The translations under genes and the position numbers were made by a program. The notes under the pieces were generated by a model, which saw only the letters and a list, made by a program, of their open reading frames with translations, did not search any database and was not told the origin of the DNA. A stretch of 40,311 nucleotides of DNA from Pelargonium nanum (lineage: Eukaryota > Streptophyta > Magnoliopsida > Geraniales > Geraniaceae): positions 1 through 40,311 of the forward strand of contig JAYMTF010000311.1 of the NCBI GenBank assembly GCA_036897485.1. The letters are read 5' to 3'. Below, piece after piece: positions 1 through 10,773 of this stretch. Every line of letters starts with the position of its first letter. Positions within the stretch are counted from its first letter, which is position 1.

Positions 1-729
1 AAAAGCACCAAACGAGAAATTAGTCTCTCTACTTTACAATGAACTAGATTAGTCCTTGTATTATCTAAAACCGAACAAAATGATCAGTTGTACTAAACAG
101 ATGAACTCTCGCTGCATTCTCTGTGGCTACTATTGCATACTATTACAAGGCATGATTCAGTTCTTTGAATAAAAGAAACCTTTGCTAATCTGTCACTGTT
201 ATCCAGAATTAATTCTTTCCCGAACATGTAGAATGCAATTTTGACTTCATCTTCGGCTAGTTTGTCTGAAACCATTGGCCACTTTGTTCTGCAAGTTAAA
301 ACAAACCCATGCATGTGGCTGCGAAGAAAGCTGATGCTCAGTTGTCTAGGTTGATGTCTAAACCCTGTGTCCATTAGATGCTCTATTTTGTAATTTTTAT
401 TTCAAAACAACCTCATATCTACCTCTAATTCAGCTGGTTCGAACACTGCCAAAACTTGTTTCAATTTCCGCTGTATGTATATAAACCAATAGCTAGATCA
501 TCTATTTTTTGAATTAATTTTTTATCTGTTTCACCGTACGCAATCAGCTTAGGCTCATCTGTGTAATTAGCAAGACTATATTAGTGACACTATAGCCTAT
601 GGACAAAGTAACCATCAAATAATTGATCACATGTCCTTAATATATACTCTCTGTATTTTGTTTGTACTTGGAGTTTTTTCTAGTACAAATTGCAGGAAGG
701 CTTCACAAACTTGTTCTAAGTTAGTTCAA
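1..729. other. Upstream region of the first lipase gene
   Basis: There is no gene I can support here. A TATA-like TATATAAA lies at 478-485 and a second AT-rich TATA-like stretch at about 638-646. The second is better placed for a start codon at 730, because the neighbouring paralogue has its TATA box 53 nt before its ATG. A 93-residue open frame on the minus strand (93-374) has no recognisable domain and no convincing splice partners, so I do not call it a gene. Confidence 0.5.
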
Positions 730-2806
730 ATGGCTTACACTACTACTACCATACTTTTAGTGATACTTTTCTGTGTGTCGGCTGCGGATGCAAGAACAAA
801 GTTGGGATGGTCCAGTGGCAAGGAAGAGGGGATGAGTAGTGTCTTTGTGCCTGTTTCCAGTGATAGCTTGTGCGGATCAATGGTGGAGACACAAGGCTAT
901 GTCTGCCAGGAACATACAGTACAGTACCATACTCTATTGATTATGTGGATACATGTGTAGCTTTTACCTGTGATTATTATATGTTCAATTTTGATTGTTC
1001 AGGTTACAACAGAAGATGGTTATATTCTTGGCTTGCAGAGGATGCCAATGGGACGGTCTGGCAAGGCAGCAGACAAGCCACCAGTGTTGCTGCAACATGG
1101 GATCATGGCGGTTTGTGAATCACATATATGACCATAGTAAACTTATAATATGTACATTAATGGGGTTGATGAGACCAGACTAATTACGGGTACTTATTTT
1201 GCAGGATGGTGCGACTTGGTTGTTCAATTCCCCGAGTGAGTCATTGGCCTTCATCTTGGCAGATAACGGGTATGATGTGTGGATTGCCAATACTCGAGGG
1301 ACTAAATATAGCCTTGGACATACCTCTCTCAGTCCTAATGATCCGGTTCGCTTTGTTCTGATACATGTCAAATTCAGTAATTGCAAGTATTGACTTTGTT
1401 CGGATTAGTAACTATTTTATTTATTTACCTTCCTGTAGGCTTACTGGGAATGGTCATGGGATGAACTAGCTGCTTATGATCTTACTGCTTTCTTCCAGTA
1501 TGTGTATGATCAAACACATCAGAAAATGCACTATGTTGGACATTCCTTAGTTAGTACCTACATTTAGTTTAATTTGGTCATGGTTTTACATAATTTGAGA
1601 AACTAAATAAGGCTGGAACTTTTGGATTAATTTCAGGGTACATTGACGCCTTTAGCTGCGTTTTCCCATGATAAATTGATGAACATGATGAGATCTGCTG
1701 CTCTGCTTTGCCCAATTGCGTATCTTAATCAGATGCCATCACCACTTGCAAAAATTGCTGCTGATACATCTATAGCCGAAGTAAAACAAATTTATGCATT
1801 TCTCTTGTCTCTTTACAATAATGCGAGTTTCACATATCAGAGAAGAAAAAGAAGATGACATATATAATTCTGATCTCCTATATTTTCGTTTACAGGACTT
1901 ATATTGGGCTGGTGTCCGGGAATTTATCCCATATGCGTAAGAGATCAAGCAACTTTAGCAATCTGAAACTTTCTTTTGATGTCTCGTTTGTATTGTTTGG
2001 TTCTTGATAAATTATCAATCTTTTACAACAATTACTTACTAGCTAGAAGCTTAGTTATGTACTGTACATTCAAGATTTGACTCTAGAACAATTTGTTCTT
2101 CAAATGAACAGGCCGGCTATTTCCAAACTTCTTGAAGATGCATGTGAACACGCCGGCATTAACTGCTCAGGTCTTATGAACATGTCTTCTTCCATCTCAG
2201 GTATGTTCAAATGCCCCAGGCCTGCTCATAAGCGCATTTTAACTTCGATTTCGGCCTTACCTGACATAGAGTTGTTGTCATTTCAACTTACAGGCCCGAA
2301 TTGCTGTGTAAATACATCACGAATAGATGTATATCTTGAAACTGGATTTCAGCCTACCGCAACAAAGAACATGATCCACCTAGCTCAGAGTATGGATTTG
2401 AATACTAATAGTTTTGACATATACAGATATATCAGTTTTATACAGTAAAATTTATGAATCTTGGGAACTACTATAAATCTATGCAGTGATCAGAAATGGA
2501 AACATAGCAATGTATGATTATGGTAAGGAAGATGAGAACATGAACCACTATGGTCAGCCAACTCCTCCTGTCTACAACATGACAAGCATTCCAAATGATG
2601 TTCCTCTCTTCTTTGGTCATGGAGGCCAAGATTTTCTCTCTGATGTTAAAGATGTGCAGAATCTGCTACACAGCCTCAAGGATCATGATAGTGACAAGCT
2701 GGTGGTGCTCTACGTACAAGACTATTCTCATCTTGATTTTGTTTTTGGCGAAAATGCTAATCAAGTTGTCTATGATCCTCTGATGAACTTCTTCAATAAC
2801 AACTGA
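730..2806 (+). CDS. Triacylglycerol lipase, acid-lipase type (lipase A)
   Basis: Predicted secreted triacylglycerol/acid lipase of the alpha/beta hydrolase superfamily, related to plant LIP1/MPL1 and animal gastric lipase; it should hydrolyse acylglycerol esters. Exons: 730-918, 1003-1110, 1205-1345, 1439-1549, 1637-1780, 1896-1936, 2112-2200, 2294-2389, 2487-2806. All introns are GT-AG and the sum is 1239 nt, giving 412 residues. Residues 1-19 or so form a signal peptide (start MAYTTTTILL). The lid-associated N-terminal domain follows (CQEHTVTTEDGYIL). The nucleophile elbow GHSLG puts the catalytic serine at about 182, just before an intron; Asp355 (GGQD) and His388 (YSHLDF) complete the triad. 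An in-frame ATG at 631 is rejected because it would place residues before a normal signal peptide. The next gene is a tandem copy. Substrate preference cannot be read from the sequence. Confidence 0.9.
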
Positions 2807-3165
2807 AATCTATATATATTTGATTATTGCCTAGTGTTTTGTGTTTGTTTTCTTTCCTAGCATCATATCAATCCTTGTATATAATTATTAGCAGCTTATC
2901 AATCGAAAGTCAATTCTCTTTCTTCTTAAACTTCTCATCAAGTCATTTCAATATTTGTAACCGACAAAATGGGAATGAAAAAAATAGAAAGCACAGCCTT
3001 TGTGCGTTGATCCGCTTCCTCTAATGTACTGTTTTATTTCCTTTTTTTCAGTTACATTTGACCAACTTTCTATATAAGGTTATGTCTCAACCATCCATTT
3101 TGCCGTATAAATATCAAATTCTTATCTTTTTTTTAATCTCTCTAGCTACTTGTTCAACCTACGAA
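2807..3165. promoter_or_regulatory. Intergenic spacer and promoter of lipase B
   Basis: This 359-nt spacer separates the tandem lipase genes. It should hold the 3' end of lipase A and the promoter of lipase B. TATATAAGG lies at 3071-3079 and a consensus TATAAATA at 3106-3113; the latter, 53 nt before the ATG, fits a short 5' UTR. No other motif stands out. Confidence 0.5.
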
Positions 3166-5091
3166 ATGGCTAACATTTCTGTTCTTCTACTTGTAGTGAT
3201 TTTATTAGGCATGTCAGCCATGGAAGCAAGCACTCTTGAGGACAGCATCTGCGGATCATTGGTGGAGACACAAGGCTATGCTTGCCAAGAACACACAGTC
3301 TGTATCCACCATACCCTATATATTGCACTTATTGATTATATACGTGCGCGTGATTGTTGATGAAACTTAATTTGTTAGGTTACTACAGAAGATGGTTATA
3401 TTCTTAGCATGCAGAGGATCCCTCAGGGGCGGTCTGGCAATGCTGCCACCAAGCCACCGGTTTTGATACAACACGGGCTCTTAGTGGTTCGTTGCATTCA
3501 TTAGCACCTATATATATAGGCAAAATGATATGCTAAGCTTCCAACGGCGGAACCAGTTGTGAGATTGATATTTATGAGGTTAGGGTGGGCACTTGCCCAC
3601 TATGGCCCACCCCTAGCTCTGCATTGTGAGATTCATATATCATGGATTGGATTGTGATGCTGGTTTATTTCAGGATGCAGCCTCATGGATGGTGAATCCT
3701 CCGGACCAGTCCTTGCCGTTTGTCTTGGCAGATAACGGGTTTGATGTGTGGATGGCCAATGCTCGAGGGACTAAATATAGCCGTGGACACACGTCTATCG
3801 GTCCTGATGATCCGGTTCTCTTTAGTTGCTTCTTCAAACTACATGTCATCAAATTATGTGCTTAGTATATATAGTCTTGTTCTTGATCTTTGCAGAGGTA
3901 TTGGGAATGGTCGTGGGACGAACTAGCTGGTTATGATCTTCCTGCAACATTCCAGTACGTGTATGATCAGACAAAGCAGAATCTGCATTATGTTGGCCAT
4001 TCCTTGGTAGTATAGTACCTGCATTTGCTTCTTGCTTCCTTTTTGTTGTTAGCAAGCTGAGATCCATTATCAACATTTCAGGGTACATTGATGGTTTTAG
4101 CTTCCCTTTCATCAAACAATGAAAATGTGGTGAGCAAGCTGAGATCAGCTGCTTTGCTAAGCCCAGTTGCTTATCTTGGTCTCTTGCCTTCAGCAACACT
4201 ACATTATGCTGTTTCATTTGCAGCTAAAGTAACACAAACTTGCCCATCTCTGTATAATACATGTGTATCAGTATCAGCTTTCTTGGTAATCTTTCCATTT
4301 CTATTTGCAGCAATGGTACAGGGCAGGTCTGCGCGAATTCGCTTCAGGAGGGTGAGCTCTATTACAGCAAGATCACTAGAAAAAGAAGCAAAGCACAATA
4401 AGTTTCTTATTAAGTTGTTGATTTTCTTGAAACTGTGAATAGGCCACGAGTGAGCAGACTTATGCAGAACATTTGCCGTTTGCCTGGCAACGACTGCTCC
4501 AATATGATGTCCGCCGTCACTGGTATGATCATGATCATGATCATCTACCTAATAATGACCTCGAATTTTTAACTGTAAATAACTGTCTTCATTTGTATTG
4601 ACAGGTCCCAATTGCTGCATTGATTCCGAAACACTAGCAAAATTCTACGAACACGGACTTCAGTCTACTTCAGTAAAGAACCTGGTGCACATAGCTCAGT
4701 GTAAGCTGCAAGGCTCAATCCAATTGTTAACAAAATTTGTATTGTTCGGCTTATGTTGGTCGATGTGCTTGCAGTGGTAGGAAAAGGAGGCGTAGCCATG
4801 TTCGACTATGGCAGGATTGAGAATCATAGGCGGTATGGGAGTGGGAGTCCCCCGGAGTACGACCTGAGGAGCATTCCTAGGGGAATTCCCCTGTATATGG
4901 CGTACGGAGGGCGGGACTTGCTGTCTAACCCCATTGATGTAAGGACTCTGCTCGGCACCCTTAACGGCCATGATCCGGACAAGCTGGTGGCGATAGAAAC
5001 ACAAGAATATGCTCATGCAGATTTCATTATGGCTTCAAATACTAATCAACTCGTCTATACTCCTATCATCTCCTTCTTCGATAAATATTGA
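3166..5091 (+). CDS. Triacylglycerol lipase, acid-lipase type (lipase B, tandem paralogue)
   Basis: Second copy of the gastric-lipase-type alpha/beta hydrolase. Exons: 3166-3297, 3379-3486, 3674-3814, 3896-4006, 4082-4228, 4311-4351, 4443-4522, 4605-4700, 4775-5091; total 1173 nt, 390 residues. Exons 2, 3, 4, 6 and 8 have exactly the same lengths as in lipase A, which shows tandem duplication. Exon 1 is shorter (44 codons against 63) and exon 7 lacks three codons. The protein begins with a signal peptide (MANISVLLLVVILLGMSA). Catalytic residues are intact: Ser163 in GHSLG, Asp333 in GGRD, His366 in EYAHADF. The start at 3166 is chosen because a TATA box at 3106-3113 puts the in-frame upstream ATGs at or before the transcription start. 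Both copies look functional; they may differ in expression or substrate. Confidence 0.9.
3557..3633. repeat. Small repeat-flanked palindromic insert in lipase B intron 2
   Basis: A 10-bp direct repeat TTGTGAGATT (3557-3566 and 3624-3633) brackets 57 bp. Inside, GGGTGGGC (3583-3590) and GCCCACCC (3605-3612) form a perfect 8-bp inverted repeat. The matching intron of lipase A is short and lacks it. This looks like a small transposon relic with a target-site duplication; the family is not identified. Confidence 0.4.
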
Positions 5092-5550
5092 TGTTACAAC
5101 AATGCTTACCATACTATATATATAACATTCGACTCGAAATGTAATTCATAAAGATGTTCAATGAAGATTATTAATAATCAAATTATTTTCTTATATGTTA
5201 TTGGATTAGTATCTTTTGATATGATAATCTCTTTATCACGGATATGATAATTGCAAAAGTCAACCAAAACAATGTAAAATCCTATATTTACTTACTATGC
5301 AAACATCTACCATAAAGATGCACAAAAAAACAAATTTTTGCTTGGGATTGTGTCATTTGACCAAAAGGCAATCCATTTTCGCCTGTTGAGCTGACGTGTG
5401 AATCTCTGATTGGTTGACATACGTAGCAGCCCCAGAGCTCACGCTCAAGGGGTTTTTCTACAATGCATCCAGAGGTTTCTTTTCCTTCTTCTCCGTTCAG
5501 CTATCAGGAAATTCCATAGACGCAATTTTTTCTCGGGAAAGTGACAGAAA
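5092..5550. other. Intergenic region: lipase B 3' end and PDI promoter
   Basis: The AT-rich left half should hold the lipase B 3' UTR (for example around 5110-5190). The right half, from about 5340, is richer in GC and holds the PDI promoter, including an ER-stress element. I see no TATA box at a convincing distance from the PDI start codon. Confidence 0.5.
5395..5413 (-). promoter_or_regulatory. ER stress response element (ERSE) of the PDI gene
   Basis: The plus strand reads CGTG, exactly ten bases, then ATTGG. On the minus strand this is CCAAT-N10-CACG, the plant ERSE bound by bZIP28/bZIP60 with NF-Y. It overlaps TGACGTGT (5392-5399), a UPRE/bZIP-like core. It lies about 140 nt before the ATG of a KDEL-tailed PDI, a classic unfolded-protein-response target. 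The match is seen directly; that it works is inferred. Confidence 0.7.
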
Positions 5551-8500
5551 ATGTACGGATCGCCGTCACCATTACTCTCAGCTCTGCCAATCCTGTTATT
5601 CTTCGTGTTCAATCCATGTAATGCACTGTACGGAGCTTCGTCACCTGTGCTTCAGCTGAATCCCAACAACTTCAAGTCCAAGGTAACCCGATCCGCTGGT
5701 TCTCCACATTAAAACCAAATTAAAGTAGAAATTTCTACTTAAATGATCGAAACTCTTTACCATTTGGCGGCTGATCACTTGGCAATGTGTGAGATTTAAA
5801 TGGAAATCCGTTTTCTGTTACTCTCATTTCTGTGTCTGCGATCCGATTTCTGTTTGCTCGTAGATGCTTTATGGGTTATTGCGTTAGCTGTAAGAAGCTG
5901 TGAGAATTGGGTTTCTGCTTTGAGAACAATTGCAAAATTCGCTTTTTTAGCTAGCATTGTGTATAATGTAGTGTATAAGCTCTGAGTCATTTGTGCATAG
6001 TTTTGGTTTCTTTTGTCATTTAGAATTTTTTTTTTATGTGCATCAAGCAGTCAGCTTTTGGAGAATATAGTTTCAAATTTGAATGGTTATCATTGAATTG
6101 TTGATTTGGAGTTGATGTAGGGCTGCGACAAGACTGAATAGTAATAGAATTTGCATTTTCTAATAGGTTCCGAATCCAATATTCTCGCTTCATTTTCTCA
6201 GTGTCAATAATCATATTTGTACTAAATGTTATCTTTCTGTCTCTTAGTGATTTTGATTAACTAGTGCTGTTAACTAATATGGACAAATATAAAACAGAGC
6301 AGATAGATCCAGTTGTGCCCAATTTCCTCATAAGTGATGAGTTACTATTGTAACATTTAGTATTCTAATTGTATCATGTAGATTGATTTATAGATTCTGG
6401 CAGGTTCTGAACTCGAATGGAATTGTTCTTGTTGAATTTTTTGCACCTTGGTGCGGTCATTGTAAAGCTCTTACGCCCACATGGGAGAAGGCAGCTACTG
6501 TCTTGAAAGGTGTTGCCACAGTGGCAGCTCTGGATGCTGATGCACACCAGTCCCTCGCTCAGGTTATCTACTTTAGATCCACATCTCTTATTTGGAAAAT
6601 TATCTACTGAGTCTCATTTTTCTTGAGTCGCTTATTGGTATCTACTATCTGGAATATGCGATTTAACATTCAAAAGTCAGTCATGTCCCATAGATTAGAA
6701 AGGCGTAGATTCAAGTCTGTAATTTTTCCACAAAACCGGAGAATAATCATATTTATATCCTCAAATTTTGACAAGAAACATACTTATGTCCACAAATCTG
6801 TTTCCAGTCAGCAGGGTGGAACAGTGCAATGCCAGTATCATGTACTCTTTCACGGGCCATTCAAAATTGCATGAGATTCAATCTTTCCTGATGAATTATG
6901 TTCACAAACTAGTCTACTAAGTTCAGTGGCCTGACATTGCTATTTTCTTTCTTCTAAGATTTTCCTAGTAGGACCTTTTTTTATATATTTAATATCCCTG
7001 CTGTTCAATAGCTTTACCGTCTCCTGTTTAAAGTTTGGTTCCTGCCCGTATTATTGATATGTCACTGCTGATTCATTGCTGTACAGGAATATGGAATTCG
7101 AGGATTTCCAACCATCAAGGTGTTCGTACCTGGAAAGCCTCCTGTAGATTACCAAGGAGCTCGAGATGTTAAACCCATTGCAGAATTTGCACTGCAGCAG
7201 GTATATATTAGTTTGTTAAATGAAACCCCTTAACTTTAACCTTTAATTATATTCTTCTTTGAACTTCACAATATACGAGTCTGTCTAGTGTCTTTAATAA
7301 ATGAAAATGGGGTTACTTTACATTATGAACTGTATGTAAATTTGAATTGTAGTTGTCTTTCAAAATTTTACTTAAATTTCTATCTAGATCCTGCACACTT
7401 TCAGTAATGAAGTACCATGGGTCCATAATTACATTAACTGTCTTAGTGCTCAATTTCCGCTTGGAGTATGCTTCAAACGTGTGCTATCAGGAAATAAATT
7501 TCTCAATTCTCACATGTTAACATTCTCCCCATATAAAAAACTTTCCTATTTCTGTGGTATTCACCTTGCACAAAGGTAATGTGTTTAATCATTCATAATG
7601 AATTTAATTACCCTTCAATCAAATGGCAATTACATTAGGTAAAGTCCTTCGCTTGTTGGTTTGCACATGATATAATGCAATGTCTGCTATCCATAAATTT
7701 TAGTTGAGTTCAAGCATTTGACTTGGTGACTTGAGTAGGCAAGCTCCATGGTTTGGAATATTTTTTAGATGTTGAAGACTACCCAAAGAACCTGATTTCA
7801 ATAACTATTATGTGTATCCTAACTACTGATGTATTGAACAGGTGAAGGCTCTTTTGAAGGAACGTCTAAGTGGAAAATCAACTGGAGGGTCAAGTGAAAA
7901 ATCTGAACCAAGTGCTTCTGTGGAATTGAATGCCCACAACTTTGATGAGTTGGTCACTAAAAGCAAAGAACTTTGGGTTGTGGAGTTTTTCGCACCTTGG
8001 TAAGTGCTTTAGATACTTAATGAGTTAATGTCATAAGAGTGCACACACACGAAATGAGCCTTCCTGTAACCAGTCTGAGCATTCTATTTATATAGCCATG
8101 AATTCTTGTTCTATGCATGCTTATCTAATCAGAAGCTTGTGAAATTATATCAATACCTTGAGCATTAAAATACCATTTATCAGTGGCAAAGTTTCTCAAC
8201 CTTCCTCTCATGCTATTACTAATATTAAATAGAACAGAAAATCATTTTCCTTGCATTTAATTTCCAATTGTTGATGGTAAAAGTTTATAAAATTAGAAGT
8301 CCCTGAGATATAGTGTACTATTTTTTGCTGTTAAAAGAAGCATAGATAAACACCCCTCAAAGGGGAAAACTAGTGTCAAAATCCGTAGTATACTTGGCAT
8401 TACACAATATTACTTCCCAGTCTTTTTTCTTCTTCATGTTTTGTTGATAAACAAATATTCCCCTTTTAAGGTGTGGACACTGTAAAAAGCTGGCTCCTGA

Positions 8501-10042
8501 GTGGAAGAGGGCTGCTAATAATTTGAAGGGGAAGGTTAAGTTAGGTCATGTTGACTGTGATTCAGAGAAGGTATGTATGAATATCAGATACATCTGTTCA
8601 ATTTTAGTTACAGATTTTAAATTTCAGGCTGTCTTGAGTTTTTTATTTATTTATAAATATGTTCACTGTTTGGCTCCCTCGCAATGAATGTAGACATTTT
8701 TTAGTTGGAGTATCTACAATCTTGAGCATCTTTCTCATCTAATCTGACTGTCTCTTTAGGTTAGTGAGCATACAACTGTACGACATTGCAAAAATTTGGA
8801 TAAGAAATCAACTTCACTAGGCCTTATAAGCATTTTCTAGATTGTTAACTTCTCATACCAGATTTCTTGTTCTATCTGGAGCCTCCTAATCTTGTTAAAT
8901 AAGCTGCATTTAGGTAATCCCACATTTCAACTCATCAACCTGAAAAATTCTGTTATGCATCCCAAAACTACAGCTACCTCTATAAATTGGGGTTCTTTAT
9001 TATTTTCCATCAGCAATATTCATGAAACAGTGGTGTTTGCTTGAGCTTCTGGTGATAATTAAGTGAAATTATTTGTTCACTTTATTGGAATCTCTTAATA
9101 TTATTTTGTGCTAGCTCACAAGGTTGTGATTTGGTGGCATTACCAGTCTTTGATGAGCAGGTTCAATGTGCAAGGATTCCCGACCATCTTGGTATTTGGT
9201 GCTGACAAAGAGAGCCCAGTTCCATATGAGGGTGCCAGAACTGCCTCAGCTATTGAATCATTTGCACTAGAGCAGCTTGAAACTAACACTGCACCCCCAG
9301 AAGTAACCGAGCTGACTGGTCCAGTAAGCCTTTCAACTTTCACCGTCATATAAAAGCTTATTTTTGTACGTGATTGTGCAGAATATAATTTGAAACTCCC
9401 AACTTTTCCCCCCTGTAGGATGTCATGGAAGAGAAATGTGGTTCTGCTGCCATCTGTTTTGTTGCCTTTTTACCTGATATCCTTGACTCCAAGGCAGAAG
9501 GAAGGAAAAACTACCTTGAAATGATGCTGTCAGTTGCAGAAAAGTTCAGGAGGAGTCCTTACAGGCAAGCATGCTAGAATAATTTAACTTATAACGATAA
9601 TGTCATTGCTAGCATTTTCTTTTCGTAAAATTTTGTGTTCTGCAGCTATGTATGGGCAGCTGCTGGAAAGCAGGCAGATCTTGAGGAGCATCTGGGTGTT
9701 GGTGGATATGGGTATCCAGCATTGGTAGCTCTGAACGCAAAGAAGGGTGCATATGCCCCACTTAAGAGTGCATTTGAGCTTGACCAAATCAAGTAAGTAG
9801 TTTCCTAGTAGTTATTCTTCGAGTCACCAGATAGACCGAGTAGTTGACAAATGGGTTCTTGTTTCAGTGAGTTTGTGAAGGAAGCTGGTCGGGGAGGAAA
9901 GGGCAATTTGCCTCTAGGCGGGACACCAGTGATTGCCAAGACAGAACCATGGGATGGTAAAGACGGAGAGATCTTGGAAGAGGATGAGTTTTCGCTTGAA
10001 GAACTCATGGGAGAAGATGTTGCAACCAAGGATGAGTTGTAG
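5551..10042 (+). CDS. PDIL2-3: Protein disulfide isomerase-like 2-3 (P5/PDIA6 type)
   Basis: ER-lumen oxidoreductase that forms and rearranges disulfide bonds in secretory proteins. Exons: 5551-5682, 6404-6562, 7087-7200, 7842-7999, 8471-8570, 9147-9323, 9419-9564, 9646-9792, 9868-10042; 1308 nt, 435 residues, close to the length I recall for Arabidopsis PDIL2-3. Order: signal peptide (about 1-25), thioredoxin domain a with APWCGHC (active cysteines 61 and 64), linker rich in Gly/Ser/Lys, second thioredoxin domain with APWCGHC (cysteines 189 and 192), a third redox-inactive domain, an acidic tail and KDEL (432-435) for ER retention. The Trp codon of the second active site is split by an intron. 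Intron 7 (9565-9645) begins with GC, not GT. An ERSE lies upstream. It converges with ZW10 on the other strand. Confidence 0.95.
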
Positions 10043-10773
10043 TAATCTAAAGAACTTCAATAGAGTTAGTGATGGGAGAGAAAGGGAAGGCTCTAAAATG
10101 ATCATTTCCCATCTTTACATTATTAGGCACTGTATTCCAAAACTACTTTCCCAATAGTCAGTTTTTTGTATGGGACTTGCTTTGTAGTCATTAACTACTG
10201 CATAAGAAAAATTAAAAGAAAAGAAAAGAAATTTTAGCGGATTTATCAGATCCAAAAATTAAGGCATATTCGGATCCAAATTGTTAGCTCTACTATCAGT
10301 TGTTAATGAATCTGTTCAGAATTTGTATTTTAGTTGATGAGTGATCATAAAAAATATGCAAATAATTAGCATATACTGAGATCAATGTCAAGGAAACTGT
10401 TTTGTTTTGGATTTCACATCTTCAACTATAGTAGTTTTCAATCAACAGTAACCATCTTTAAATGCAAATGATACTTTTTTGGGGGGCAAGAATAAAACAG
10501 AAATCTATGTCAGATTCATCTATATTAGGGAAGGGAAAAAAAACATGTGTACAATGGGATTGTAATCTACAGTGATGGTTTTTCAATTCAAGTAGCTATT
10601 TCTTATAATTTACAAAAGCATACTCCTGTATGGGCAATACCTTGATGAAATTAAGTCAACACAAAAGCTCCGGCAAAAATGGGTCATCGGCTTTCTGCTA
10701 AATGGATCAGAGATGAGAAGAAACTGCAGAATAATCGTTCCTTTTTTCATCTGTTCCTGGACAATATGATACT
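10043..10773. other. Spacer between the convergent PDI and ZW10 genes
   Basis: No gene is supported. The left part should hold the PDI 3' UTR and the right part the ZW10 3' UTR (minus strand). Purine-rich AAAAGAAAAG-type repeats occur near 10205-10232. Otherwise nothing distinctive is seen. Confidence 0.5.

Noticed and set aside
93..374. 93-residue minus-strand ORF at the left edge
   Set aside because: No domain, signal peptide or splice partner is recognisable, and ORFs of this length occur by chance here.
631..729. Upstream in-frame ATG extending lipase A
   Set aside because: The extension would precede a normal signal peptide, and the paralogue starts at the equivalent of 730.
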